From Corylus avellana (taxonomy: Eukaryota; Streptophyta; Magnoliopsida; Fagales; Betulaceae), in assembly GCF_901000735.1 (NCBI RefSeq), contig NC_081545.1, forward strand, positions 10,587,973 through 10,651,972: DNA of 64,000 nt, read 5' to 3'. Below the pieces are notes generated by a model that was not told where the DNA came from, ran no database searches, and saw nothing but the letters and a program-made list of their open reading frames with translations. The position numbers and the translations under genes were made by a program. Below are positions 1-12,170 of the stretch, one piece after another; positions within the stretch are counted from its first letter, which is position 1, and each line of letters starts with the position of its first letter.

Positions 1-901
1 GCCATCATATATTGATTTAGCCTTGTATGAAGCCCCTAAAGAAAGACCCAAATACTTCAAAGGCAAAGAGAACACCCTACAACCCAGTATATGGGCCAAG
101 TCTTACGCTTTCTATAAATTTCTGATTACTTATAAAAAAAATGTTTGTCATTTGTCTTTTAACCTAAAAAATTCTATAACATATATTTAAAAACCTTCCA
201 GTTTCTAAATTTAATGAATACCAAATATGAATAATTTGTTATTTCTTTATATATAACTTCTAAAATGGCTGAATCATTTATACATATTTTATGCCCTTTG
301 GTGTTTGTTAATCGTCTTTTAACATAAAAACTTCTATAAAATATATTTCAAAATTCTTTTTTATATTATTTAGTTGACATGTTCTTGTTGTATCACACCT
401 TAGATTTTCAAGAAGTGATGTATCACCATGTCCATATCATATTGAATCCTTACCATATCCTTATCGAGGCATCATAGATTTAGAGACGTCTAAATACTCC
501 AGGGGAAATTTTAGATCTTATGAGGGATGTTGGTGGGCTGAGATTTTGAACTCTAAATCTTCACCACATCTTGTTGCGTGTTCTTAAAAGCATAAGCTCT
601 TCTTTGACAACTATTTGCATCATGTGGTGGGCGACATTGCTTGGAAAACTAGTGGTTATCATCTTTGAGAAAATATTTGTTGATGAGGGTTCTGAATACT
701 TTCTACCTTTTCAACTTCTTCATACAGCTTGGAGTTTTCTCATCCCAGGTGTTCCAAGAATCTCCGCGGGATAAGATATGGAGAAGAAAACATTGTAATC
801 TCATCTTCTTCACTTTGAACTTATGCCCATGCTGATCCTATTTGTAACTTATGTCCTTTTTGATATTTTGATGTAGTAATTTCTATTTTCACTTGCTGCA
901 G
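1..901 (+). other. Intron of the FLY-type gene (window opens inside it)
   Basis: No exon could be recognised here. The first visible exon begins at 902 after a TTGCTGCAG acceptor and starts in mid-codon, so the N-terminal exons of the gene must lie upstream of the window. The sequence is AT-rich, with only short meaningless reading frames. Confidence 0.6.
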
Positions 902-3900
902 CGCCAATTTATGAAATGGAGAAACATTGTAATATTGAAATTGCGGCCCAAATTTCGCGTGTTTCATCCGCCCAAAATGGTACTTGAGTTCTCTCAGCGT
1001 ATGAATTCTTTTCTTTTTGCTTTCCCCCTTCTCTTTTGACCTGATGTATGTCGAGAAATAATTGGAAAACAGTTCTTAAAAAATAAAATAAAACTTTTCT
1101 TTGGTTTGTTTATTTATTACATACATTCCTGTAGATGGGGATCATGATCGTTATCATATGGAAGGTTTAATGGAAAGTCCTGCAGTGGATGATGATGGGG
1201 ATTGCTTCTCACCCTTACTAATAAATGCTACTTCTGTCAACATTGGGGTCTACTATAACAAGGCAGTGAACTATACATTGATGGTCACCTTTGTATCCTC
1301 TACATATCATTACTCTAGTTTCAACACAATGTTATTAGCCTCTTTTGGGTGGATTCCTTAACTGTTTTCATCAGGTCTCTTTCCTTCAAGTTCTTCTATT
1401 AATTCGGCAGATGGAACATGGCAACACTCAATCCGTAAGAACTTGTGTAAAACATACTTAAGAATAAAAGCCATAGTTTCCATATATATGATGTATTTCA
1501 ATACTCTTTCAGCTTTGTGTTTTTTCACAAAAGTAATCATGGTTCTGATTTTCCTCTGTCAGGGAGCTGCCAAAGTTTCAATTTTAATGATTGGCCAACA
1601 AGCAATCATGGATGCTTATCTTTGCCTTCTACATCTGACAGCTGGAATACTAGTTGGTAAGCATAATAATTCCCTGTTCTACAATTTCAGAAGTTTCTGT
1701 ATATGCATATAATCTTTGACAAGTTTATTATAATAATCTTAGTGGGGTTATTGGGGGACTTTTAAAATCAGCTATTCACTTTTGACAAACCTGTAGCTGC
1801 AAATAACAACAAATTCTTTTATGATTATAGGACTGTGGTCAGAAATACTAACTTTTCCTATTTCATTCATTTGCCCAACCTTTTAGCAACATAAATTTCT
1901 AACGGATTCTGTTAGCTGGAGAGTGTAAACACCTTTTGACTTTTTGTTTTTAGTTTTTTTGGTACCCTCCACATGTTACATTGTGTCACTTGCAAAGTGA
2001 ACTACATACTTCTAAAAGACAACATCTGTCTCAACAATGACCCTCCAACACGAGTGCTCTTTTTTCTTTCTTCCGCTTTTTTGGGTAAAATTATATTTTA
2101 CCCCTCCAAAATACTACTTCAATTGTGGTTACACCTCCAAACTACAACTCAGTGCAACTCGAACCAATAAAGTATGAAGTATTTTGAGTTGCCCCCTTGT
2201 GTCAATCTGGCCATTACTTTTGAAACATTCACGTGCGTATGAGCCGTTTCTTCCACCAAAAGTACCTCCAGTTTAAGGTATGGATTACAAAACTGTCCCT
2301 AATAGAGGGGTGGCTTCTGGGGCCACCCCCTTCAGGATAGAGATTGCGGTGGTCACGAGCCCCCAAACATGGGCAGTGGCCTTTAAACCCCCCACTTGAT
2401 GAAGGTGGGATTTGATCCTAGGTATTTAGTGCGACACCTTGAGAGTTTACCAGCTGAGATAGTTGACGCCTTTAGACCACTGACGTGCTCTGTCCATTTA
2501 CAATTTGCATCCAGTGCTAGACTAGAATAATGCCATTTAAATATACTAATTAGGCATATCATTTTATAAATGATGGTGATGGCAAACTAGCATTTGCACG
2601 CCACTACATAGAGTAATAAGTTTTAATACACCCTTTGACTATATGGTGATGGCATAAGTGAAAAACTGTACCCCCACCCCAGTTGAAGGATTCCCCTTGG
2701 TCAAACAAAAACTTTTTAAAAAAATACCATTTTTTATGAAAATGTGGTAAATTTTCATGATTTTTACCATATTTATACATATAATTAAGTTTAACTTTGT
2801 GAATCAGCGGGTTGTAAGTCATCCTACGGAGCTTAGTATTGCTATATATGGAACACAATCTGACTGGTCTGGTTTGACTGGTGATTGAATTGAATTTGGG
2901 TGAAAATAATAGTGCCAGATCTGGGTTTGGACGATCCAAGTTGTATGCATCAGTAACGTGCTATTTAAATGTATGTTTGCTTCACAACAAGGAAAGTGGC
3001 GTTCTAGCATTTCTTTTTGTTTGGAAATTTATTATGATGCTAGAATGTCAGTCAAATATCAGCACTTTGGTGTGAAATGGACATACCTGTGCTGGTGTCT
3101 TTTTTATAACTTGTATTTAGGAGTATGTAATTCATTTTGTTTGCTTACCACATACCTTATTTGTGCAACTATTTCTGCATTTGTTCATTATTGAATCCTG
3201 TATGATGACCTTTTTGGCTTTTCAAGTTTGTTCATTACCTCATATTCATCCTTAACCAGAGGTGCTTTTTTTTTTGGTGCATACAGAATCCTTATTTAAT
3301 GCTTTTGCAACTGCGGCCTTTTTCAAGTTCGTAGTCTTCTCAATTTTTGAGATGAGATATCTTCTTGCTATATGGAAGGCAAGTAGACCCATGAGTAATG
3401 GAGAAGGTTGGGAGACTATGAGGCGTGAGCTTTCGGTTCTCTATAGTCGTTTTTGTAAGTATTATGAAATGCAACTTTTATGTTTATCTTTTCAATGCCA
3501 CTCTTTTATTTGCGAGTGGAATTTCTATTTCCAAGATCTATTGAAGGCATTACACTCAGACAACACCCTATATACTCATGGACATTCACCTCCTTTAAGT
3601 TTATGACTGTTTCTTGAACATATGTTGATTGAACTCTTTTTGTCTGAAAATATGATTAGATGCAAATATTGTGTAATAACTCTATCATGCACTATACTTG
3701 TGTTACTTAAACCTCAAGTTTCAAGATAGATTATGTGGTAGAATTTTTCCTAGCGATATGTTATACTGGTGTATATCGTGATGGGGCCTTATTTTAATTT
3801 TGAACTGCCACCCGACTTGTTTATACCTGAAATCCCCCCTCTTCTGTTCAATGGAAGAGCTTGCTTGTGGTAATCTTATAAATGAACAGATTGAATGTTC

Positions 3901-6178
3901 ACTAGTCTGCAAGTTTATTACTGCTCGCATTGAAGAATATTTGAGACAGAGAACTAGAATGAAAGTTGTATGTAGCTGTTCACAGTGTTCCTACTATGAT
4001 AATATCACAACAGTTGTGAATCGGGGGTTTAGCTGTTGCTAGCACATCAGAAAATCTATATTTTTGCATGTGCACAAGTTTTTGCTTTTATCCTAGGTTC
4101 CCTAGTACCTTAGCAATATGAAGTGAGTTAATTTACAGGCTAATCTATCTTATTAACAAATATCTCTAGAGAGCCCAGAGTATTATCGCATGGACTTTAT
4201 CCAGGCTGGTTTGGGTTTTTCCTTAACATTTGCTCCTCTGGGCATGAGGATCATCTATAGCAAACATCCCAAGCAAGACTTTAGAAGGTTGTAATGAGTT
4301 TTATTACTTACAAACCGGCAGTAGTCCCAAAAAACAATGTGGAAAAATCTCTCAGGTATCTCAAGTAAACATCTCAAGATAGTGTTTTCACATTCTGAAG
4401 TCAGATATCACTAGGCTTGGACTTGGAGATTTAAAAATTTCAGATGATATTCTCATTGTTGTAGCCATATGAAATCATGTTAAGCTAATGTGATGAGTGA
4501 TGACTAATACCAAGTGAAAATAGTCACATATGGTTCTTTCATATGACTTGATAGCTGCAGGTTAGCTCGAAATGTATCTTCTGAATGGTATTCTTTTCTC
4601 AAGTTGCTGAGAGGATATTAACTATTACTATTACAATTGCATTAAAGTAATCCTTTAGAACTCTAAATTACATGCATATGTCAAGTTCCCCATGCTACTT
4701 GTGTGCAATGCCAGGATATGAATGGTTTTTCTCTTCTTTTGTTTAGTCTCAATGATGGAGCAATAAACCTTAGAAATTTCCAAATCTCAATGATTGCCAG
4801 TCTGCTACTCCCCTGTTTAATAATGATTGCTTATTTACACTTTAACGTATTTTCAGCATTATACTTAAGACTATAGAATTTGTTTGTATCAAATTGTTCT
4901 GCTAATTTGATCTAACTGTTGTCGCTATCTGCAGATGGGATCCTTTTGGGAGGCATTCTGGTCATGTATGAGTTTCATAATTTTCTGAGACCTATTCTTC
5001 TTCTTTTGTACTCTTTTTGGGTACCTCAAATAATAACCAATGTTGTTCGTGATTCAAGAAAGCCTTTGCATCCTCATTACATCTTAGGCATGACTGTCAC
5101 TCGGCTGGCAATCCCGTTATATATATTTGGCTGCCCTAACAACTTCATGCGTATTGAGCCAGACAAGAGTTGGTGTATTTGTTTGACTGTATTTATTGGA
5201 CTCCAAGCATCAATTCTTCTTCTCCAGAACTACCTTGGATCTCGTTGGTTCATTCCTCGTCAGGTTGGATGCAACTCTCTTCCTTTTTGTCTTCTCTCAA
5301 AATCTTGTTCGTTTTCTTTATTGTTTTAGTAATTGATGGCATAGGCATGCATAGCACACCCATATCCTCTAAACTACACACCATCGACTTGCTACGTCTT
5401 GAAGATATAATGATTACTCTTTAAGTAAAAGAATTATGTGGAACTAGCTAAGCAAGGAGTTGTATTATTGTGCATCTACTCCTGAGTACTACTTGCAATA
5501 ACCTCTTAATTGATTTATTTTCCAATTGGATTCGTGATATTGTACATCTGAAGCATGAAAAATTGTCTGGCCTTCCCATGTTTTTGGGCTTTTGCTCCCC
5601 TAGTTCTAAGTAGTTCAACTCAACAAGATTATTGAATTTGTTAATGCTTCTTCATTTAATGGGGCTCCAGTTCATGTGGAGAAATATTGCAATTGCATGA
5701 AACGTTTAATACCTATTTAAATAATAATTTTGATTTTGCGGTGTGCAAATTGCAACTAGATTTCTTAGCAGAGGTGTATTTATATTGCTGCAGCACGTTA
5801 CTTTTAGCTAAACTTGCTATGAGTGCTTACATGGAAATCTCACTTTTGGTATGATGGTTTGCAGATTCTTCCTGAAAAATATAGCTACTATAGAAGGTTT
5901 GATCAGGTCGCAAATCATGCTACAGATTGCGTCATTTGCATGACTGCCATCGATATTACACAGCGATCTAATGATTGCATGGTATTCTGACAGGATTCTT
6001 TCTTGTAATTAGTTGGTATGTTAGGTGTTCTTTCCTTGAACACTGGACTGAAATCAATTTACAATATCTTTTACAGGTGACGCCGTGTGATCATTTTTTC
6101 CATTCTGGTTGTTTACAAAGGTGGATGGACATAAAGATGGAGTGCCCAACTTGCCGGCGTCCACTACCACCAGCATAA
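902..6178 (+). CDS. FLY1: FLYING SAUCER-type transmembrane RING E3 ubiquitin ligase, 3' part
   Basis: Eight exons can be joined in frame: 902-979, 1135-1292, 1375-1434, 1563-1656, 3287-3454, 4935-5263, 5865-5981 and 6077-6178 (stop TAA). All introns are GT-AG. They give about 367 C-terminal residues starting at (S)PIYEMEKHCNIEIAAQIS; the luminal N-terminus, perhaps 200 residues, is upstream of the window. Several hydrophobic segments follow (around VNYTLMVTFVSFLQVLLLI, AKVSILMIGQQAIMDAYLCL, FNAFATAAFFKFVVF, ILLGGILVMY and the stretches after it). The protein ends in a RING-H2 finger: CVIC, then PCDHFFHSGC, then CPTC. The family is the plant relative of yeast Tul1. Arabidopsis FLY1 is an endomembrane E3 ligase affecting pectin methylesterification in seed-coat mucilage. 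Whether this copy is FLY1 or FLY2 is not decided by the sequence seen. The large introns at 1657-3286 and 3455-4934 hold repeat debris. Confidence 0.93.
2404..2473 (-). repeat. tRNA-derived sequence (SINE head or tRNA pseudogene) in a FLY intron
   Basis: On the minus strand an A-box-like ATCTCAGCTGGTAAACTCT (2442-2460) is followed about 25 bases later by a B-box-like GGATCAAATCCC (2407-2418). That is the spacing of a Pol III internal promoter in a tRNA. The flanking 2280-2400 stretch is GC-richer than the intron and looks like the body of a short retroposon. I found no clear TSD or poly(A) tail, so the boundaries are uncertain. Confidence 0.45.
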
Positions 6179-6850
6179 GAGCATCTTTTCACTTTATGTC
6201 TATATCATATAGGACCAACTGACATTCCCCAACTCACTAATTCTGGTAATGTGACTTGATATGTCATTGAACAGTTTGAATTTTTGAATTTCTAGGATAA
6301 CTGCTCAGTTATTTTTTGAATTTCTGAGGACTTTTTTCTGTCACATAGCATTACCAATTCGATTTTCACATGTGCTTTTGCAAATAGGAGCATCATTAAT
6401 TTTGGAAATTATTCACTGATTCTTGCACGATCAAAACTTTTTTTTTTTTTTCTTTTGTTTTCTAAATCTATCTTAATTAATTCAAACTTGCATTGCTTCA
6501 TGTTGAATCCATCTTCTTTTTCCATGCAATTCCTCATTTCTTGAAGGTTATATCCACGTTCTTTTCCTGGCCTTTCATGATATACCAGAATTTGTCATTG
6601 TTGACTTGAACATGTTCATTGTGTTTTTTTCCCTTTTCTCAGGTTGGGAATAGAACTGCCTTTTTACCTTGAGTTCACCTTCAGAAGGGTGAGATACAAC
6701 ATAATCAGTCACAAACTGTCACAGATGCTGTAGCAGTCTGTAGCCAATGATTCTTGTATTGTTTGTAATGTATATTGTATATTTGAGTACATTTAGCAAT
6801 TGTATAGGTGTAAATCCTCTTCAATTCAATAGTCTAGTTTAATGCAAAAC
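6179..6850 (+). other. Probable 3' UTR of the FLY-type gene
   Basis: This is AT-rich, non-coding sequence directly after the TAA stop, with no competing reading frame. The transcript end is not identifiable by eye. The AT-rich stretch around 6760-6845 would fit a polyadenylation region. Confidence 0.4.
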
Positions 6851-6976
6851 AAATGGCATTTGATTTGATGCTGTCAATTCAAGAAATGTGTTTTGCTTAG
6901 AACTACGTATGAGAGGTGCTGCTATACGGTTAAAGCAGAAAACTCTTCCATTAAAATGCTGCCACCTCAGATTACC

Positions 6977-7638
6977 TCAACTTACAAAATAAGCTTGGTT
7001 GCACAAGTTCATATCCCAAACATCAAACTTCCCCTGATAATATCCCAAAAAACAAAAGCTTAACCTAAAAAATCTTCACTGCCCAGAACACGCACCTCCC
7101 AGGCATAGACGCCGCCCCACCTAGCTCTGCCAAGCCACGCCCCGCCCAGCTCTGCCAAGCTACTTCGACGGTTCACCACCGCTATTGCAGCTGAGGGAAT
7201 GCTAATGTGGTGGGTGCTAATGCCTCAAAACTCGTTTCTGCATTAGCGGTGGGTGTTAATGCTTCAAAACCTGTTTCTGAATTTAAAACTAAAATATAGA
7301 GGTGAAAAGTGAACCCTTTAAGGATTCTATCACCCTAAAGAGATCCGGTCATCTTAAATTTGATGCTAAACCGGTGGGTGCGGCTTGCACTGGCCATGCG
7401 GTGGGCTAGGTGGTGTTGGATTTTTGAAGCCGGTTGGGCGGAGGATCGGGCTGGTCATGTGTGGCGGCCGGTTTTGCAGGATGGGCGATGGGTGTGAAAA
7501 TCTGAAACTGAGTAAGAGAGAAATAATGGGTTTCATTTTAAGAGAGAAATGGGCGGTTTTTTGTAAGAGAGAAATTATGGGTTTCATTTAAGAGCAAGTG
7601 ATATAATCTGATGTAACTAAGTTCATTTTGTAAGTTGA
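6977..7638. mobile_element. Possible non-autonomous terminal-inverted-repeat element
   Basis: TCAACTTACAAAATAAGCTT at 6977 is nearly the reverse complement of the sequence ending at 7638 (TCAACTTACAAAATGAACTT when read on the minus strand), and the similarity extends about 27 bases. The interior has short direct repeats, such as the two copies around 7205-7280 and TAAGAGAGAAAT repeated at 7512-7590. No TSD was recognised and the superfamily is unknown. Confidence 0.35.
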
Positions 7639-7639
7639 A

Positions 7640-8600
7640 ATAAGTTGATTTGTCCTTTTTTGGTTGGTGGGCGTAAACTGGGTCATTTACACCATGACCA
7701 AACGGAAGATATTCCCACTACATATTAGTTTGTCTTCAACGTGATCAAAGGAATGATAGAAAAAAATCATCTCAAAAGATAAAAGGATGGGAATAGAAAG
7801 GGGGGCAAAGTTTTCTTTCAAACTGGGTCAAGAAAAAATGTCTTCTAACCTAGTTTATTAGTTGATATATGTTTTTAGAGAATGTGATTTGTAACATTTG
7901 TCCTTCAAGTATTTCACATACATTTTTAAAATGCAGGTGCGAATCACTTGTTCTAATGATGGATGTCATCATGTCAATTTAATAAGTTGATTGGAAGAAT
8001 TTCCTTAAACTTAGTTTGTAGAAAGGCTTTGTCAAAAAAAGGTTTCTCTTTTTCTTTTGCTTCAAATTTCCTTGAGTTGATTTATCACAAGGGAAATGGC
8101 ACAAGTGGATTTGTAAATCAATGGGAAAAGATTTAAAACCCCCCAAAAAACTTGGTGTACACCCCAAAATCTTTTGATGGATTTGTATTTCAGGGAAACA
8201 AAGGCTTTTATTTATTATTATTATTTTTTTTATCATGAGTTTTCATATCATTTCCCTGTAGCTGGGTAAACTAGGGTTCTGATCATTTAATAACGCCCAA
8301 CTTATCCAAGTCTTGCGTGAGGCTATCTAAGAAGAAAAACTACTGAATACAACCTGCTAGCTGCTACATGCCTGAGCTGAATAGCTGTAAATAACATTTT
8401 TTTTATTTGCACTGATCAAATCTAGCAGCCATTCTGAGAAGCCACTTCCAATTCTTTTAAACTTGTATTTACATGGTTTTTCTAGATAAGGAGATGTATA
8501 TTTCTTCTAATTCACAAGCTTCACACAGTAATTACAAGCTCATTTGCTATCCCAAGTTTGGACTTTATTTTACTTTTGAAAGTAACTACCAATTGTGTGG
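7640..8600. other. Intergenic spacer / 3' flank of the LRR gene
   Basis: No gene or convincing repeat seen. The part nearest 8605 is likely the 3' UTR of the minus-strand LRR gene. Confidence 0.4.
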
Positions 8601-8604
8601 TTGT

Positions 8605-9864
8605 CTATGTGTAACTTGGAGTCATAGAAGGTGTGGACACAGGCACTGCTGCTACTGCCGGTGGCATTGCAGCAGGAGCAAAAGCAGGTCCAGCACCGCC
8701 ACCACCGGTGCAGCAGAAGCAATCAACAGGACGCTCAAGCACAGCACTGCATTCCTTTTTGCTCCTCTGAAGTGGTTTATCCGGCAAACAATTTCGACGA
8801 TCATCGAACTTAAACCCTCGTCTTGATGTCAAATTCTGGCATATTCCCTCCTCCTCACAGAAAAAGTTATAAGAGAATGTGAAATTTGCCAAGCTTGGCA
8901 AAAGGCACACTCCATCTGTTACAATCCCAGTCAGCATATTATGGCCAAGATTTAGTTGCTCCAAGTGGGATAAACCAGCTAAACTATAGGGTATAGGACC
9001 AACTATATTGTTAGAGCTTAGATCCAACACCTTCAATTTGTAGAGAAATCCCAGCTCTTGTGGCAAACACCCTGTCAAACTGTTGTTGATTAATACCAGT
9101 TCTTCTAAAGTATTTGCGAACTTTGATATACTCGACGGAATGCAGCCTCCAAAGTTGTTGTTTGCGAACACCACCACGGAGGCCGTGCTTAATCCTAAAT
9201 TTGTCGGAATCATTGTAGTGAAGCGGTTGTTGTTAACAAAGATCGCATCGAGTTTTTTGTTGAAAAGTTCAGGAGGCAATGGACCTTCAAATTCGTTGTA
9301 GCGGATATCAAGAAAGTTTAGGGTGGGAAGGCTGAGCACAACCTTAGGAAAAGGGCCTACAAATCTGTTGTTACTGAGATCAAGCTCATAGAGAAGTGTA
9401 AGATTGGCTAGAGTTTCAGGAATGATGCCACAAAAGCGGTTGGTGTTTAGATGGATAAGCGCAAGGTCAGTGAGGAGGCCTAATTCCTTTGGGAGGAACC
9501 CGGCTATGTCGGCGAAGTTGAGGTCAATGCCAGCAACAACAGAGATTTTGGGGTCATCAAGAGCTTCAGTACAGAACACACCTGAGTAGTTGCATACAAA
9601 AGGACCAACCCAGTTGGTGGTGAAGTTTTTCGGGTCAGAGTAGATTACGCGTTTCCACGCTTGGAGGGCAACATAGGCTTGGCGGAGTCTCGAGTTCGAT
9701 GCGGAGGAGTGGCTGCGGTGGTGGTGGTAGTGGTGGTAGTGATGAGCCGCAAAGCTGCTGTGTTTTGCAGCCAGTGCCAGATTGTTGAATGAGAAAGACA
9801 TGTGCAGGAGTAAAAGGACAAAGGCACAGGTGAAGAAGAAAAAGGAAACCATAGATGAAGCCAT
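8605..9864 (-). CDS. LRX-like secreted leucine-rich-repeat protein without extensin domain
   Basis: A single uninterrupted exon of 419 residues. It starts with a hydrophobic signal peptide (about residues 1-32), followed by a short His/Tyr-rich segment (HHYHHYHHHRSHS, near residues 41-53). An LRRNT-like region follows (NWVGPFVCNYSGVFC), then about nine plant-type LRRs (for example LYELDLSNNRFVGPFP and LKVLDLSSNNIVGPIP). A Cys-rich hinge follows (ECSAVLERPVDCFCC) and then a short Ala/Pro/Gly tail. This is the N-terminal architecture of LRX/PEX cell-wall proteins, in which the LRR part binds RALF peptides. The long Ser-Pro(3-5) extensin domain of true LRX proteins is missing, as in related Arabidopsis LRR proteins such as At4g06744. 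It is probably apoplastic. The first ATG is used because the signal peptide begins there. Confidence 0.9.
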   Translation of the reverse strand: MASSMVSFFFFTCAFVLLLLHMSFSFNNLALAAKHSSFAAHHYHHYHHHRSHSSASNSRLRQAYVALQAWKRVIYSDPKNFTTNWVGPFVCNYSGVFCTEALDDPKISVVAGIDLNFADIAGFLPKELGLLTDLALIHLNTNRFCGIIPETLANLTLLYELDLSNNRFVGPFPKVVLSLPTLNFLDIRYNEFEGPLPPELFNKKLDAIFVNNNRFTTMIPTNLGLSTASVVVFANNNFGGCIPSSISKFANTLEELVLINNSLTGCLPQELGFLYKLKVLDLSSNNIVGPIPYSLAGLSHLEQLNLGHNMLTGIVTDGVCLLPSLANFTFSYNFFCEEEGICQNLTSRRGFKFDDRRNCLPDKPLQRSKKECSAVLERPVDCFCCTGGGGAGPAFAPAAMPPAVAAVPVSTPSMTPSYT

Positions 9865-10455
9865 TTGCTGTTGTGGGTTTATGGTAGTGAAGCTTGTTTG
9901 TTATAAGTAAGGAGCTCTTTCCCTTTCAACGGAAATGCTCAATTCTTCTGCATAATCATGGACAAGTTGTTTAAATTTTTTCAAAAACGACGACCCATTA
10001 CAGCGACAGTTAACCGCTACGAAGGCGAAGAACAAATCTAAACTGTCATAGATTGTGGTGTTGTTTGTTAAGAATAGTCTAGAGATGAGTTGCAGACAAA
10101 TGGTATTGTGGAGGATGCGCATGACAAGGACCTGCCTCCTTCCATGTAGTTTTCTTAGTTGTTTGAAGTGGGAGTGGAGAAAGACAGCTTGAGCAGCCCC
10201 AGAGAAATGAAGGGATTTCTTGGGATTGAAGGGATTGACTGATAGACAAGTGTTGTGTTAAAGGGTGTAAGGGTGATCCTCAGATTACATGGGATTAGCT
10301 TCAGATGTTCATATTTGAAAGGCACAGCTTCCACTTTCTGAACATTTTGTCTGTTGGCACATACATGAAATGATTAATTATCATCACATTGCCCTCCAAT
10401 CTTGAAATTCTGAATATTATTTATATTGCATAACAATGTATAGCTTTTGTAACTA

Positions 10456-10458
<3 letters not shown>

Positions 10459-10486
<28 letters not shown>
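10459..10486. repeat. (GA)n microsatellite
   Basis: About 14 GA units upstream of the minus-strand LRR gene (about 600 bp from its start codon). Confidence 0.9.
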
Positions 10487-10490
<4 letters not shown>

Positions 10491-12102
10491 AAGCATTAAA
10501 GGAGGAAATGAAAGAAAATAGACTTATTACTTATGAAGTTTTCTTCTAAATTGGGTTGAAGACAAAACATAAGATAACTATCCAAAAGTTTTTTAATTTT
10601 GTCTCAATATAAATAAAGGATAATAACTTCTATACGATCGTGGCACAAACTAAGTCTTTTGTGTCCTTGAATGAGAAATTTTGAAAACTCATCAACGCCT
10701 CATCCCACGAATATCAAGAGAACAACTTTATTTTGACATGCATATAAGTGATAGAAGGAGAATGGTTGTTTCGTACATGTGTGATAAAAGGGGAAAGATC
10801 CAGATCCAGTATTTTTTGAATATTTGCTTTTCTTGTTTCAGGCTGATGTGTCAACCTTTTATTGAAGGCACAAAAAACTTAGTTTGTGCTAAAACCTTAG
10901 CAAAGTTATTCTCATTCCTAAATAAGGACCTTGAGTTTCTAATTTTAAGAATTATAACTCTACCTTCTACCTATTTGAAAAATAAGTCTTCATGTCTTTT
11001 AGTCTCTGACAATCTTTTAACGTGTCAATTGTTTTTTTTTTTTAAGTATATCTAACAAAAATGTACCACGTGTAGAAGAGCCATGTATGCCAAAAAATAC
11101 TAATAAAAGAACAAAGAAAAAGAAAAAGGTGACAATCGCTTCATTCTTGCATATTGGTGAATTTTCATATTATAGAGGGATGCTACAAGTTATTCTTGTG
11201 TTAAAAAGCGTGCAAAAAGTTTACTACCTTTCCATGATGTCTAACGTATATTTTCTTTTCTTTTTTGTTAATTTCTATTTACTAATATTTTGGAGATAAT
11301 TGTGTATTAACATAATGATGAGAATCTAAATGCATTTTTATTTAAATATGTTAAATCACTAATTATCTCAAAATTTTAAATTAATTATTTAATTAATATA
11401 TTAATATATTTTTTCACTTGTAAAAGGCTCAAAACACAAGAAATATTTAATTAAAATAAGGGCTAAACTAAAAAAAAAAAATTTCTAACTTAAATTATCT
11501 TCTGTGATACTAATTTGAAACAAAGTAGCAAGAAAAGACAAAAGAGAGAACTCGAAATTATTTAGTGATTTAACAAAATCTACTCTTTAAAAAAAATAAT
11601 AAAATAAAATAAAATAAAAAATAAAATCTACATTAAAAAGACAATTATTACTTGAGTCACATTTTTATTCTACAATTATTTCACATTGCTTACATCACAA
11701 TCTGAACTACTCTTTAGATCAATCATTGTTTAAAAAATAATAATAAATAAATAAAAAATCAAAAGGTAGTTAAAACTACTATATCAAAATTGTAAGATAA
11801 AAATATGATAAATTATGTTACTCTTTCAAATAACCAAAAATAAAATAAAATAAAATAAAATGATCCTCAATATATTATTGCCTAGTAAGAATTGTTAAGA
11901 GCCGGTAGATAACCAACTATTTTTCCTAAATTTAAGGGATAAAATTATTTTTTTATTCTCTATCCAAATACACCTCACAATAAATTCCCTTAATATTTTC
12001 TATTTTATTAAAACAATATTTTTTACTTTTATTTATTTTTTATTCCATAAACATATTTACTTTCTCTCAATCTCTTCTCGTCTTCTCTCTCCTCCGTCCC
12101 CC

Positions 12103-12170
12103 TCTCTCTCTCTCTCTCTCTCTCATTTGCGTCTTCTCCATCTCTCAAACTCTCTCTCTCTCTCTCTCTC
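12103..12170. repeat. (CT)n-rich microsatellite cluster
   Basis: Two CT runs separated by TCATTTGCGTCTTCTCCATC-like sequence, inside a broader pyrimidine tract. Confidence 0.8.

Noticed and set aside
571..774. 67-codon frame in the FLY intron
   Set aside because: No family resemblance, and no exon fits the FLY frame here. It lies in an AT-rich intron and is read as chance.
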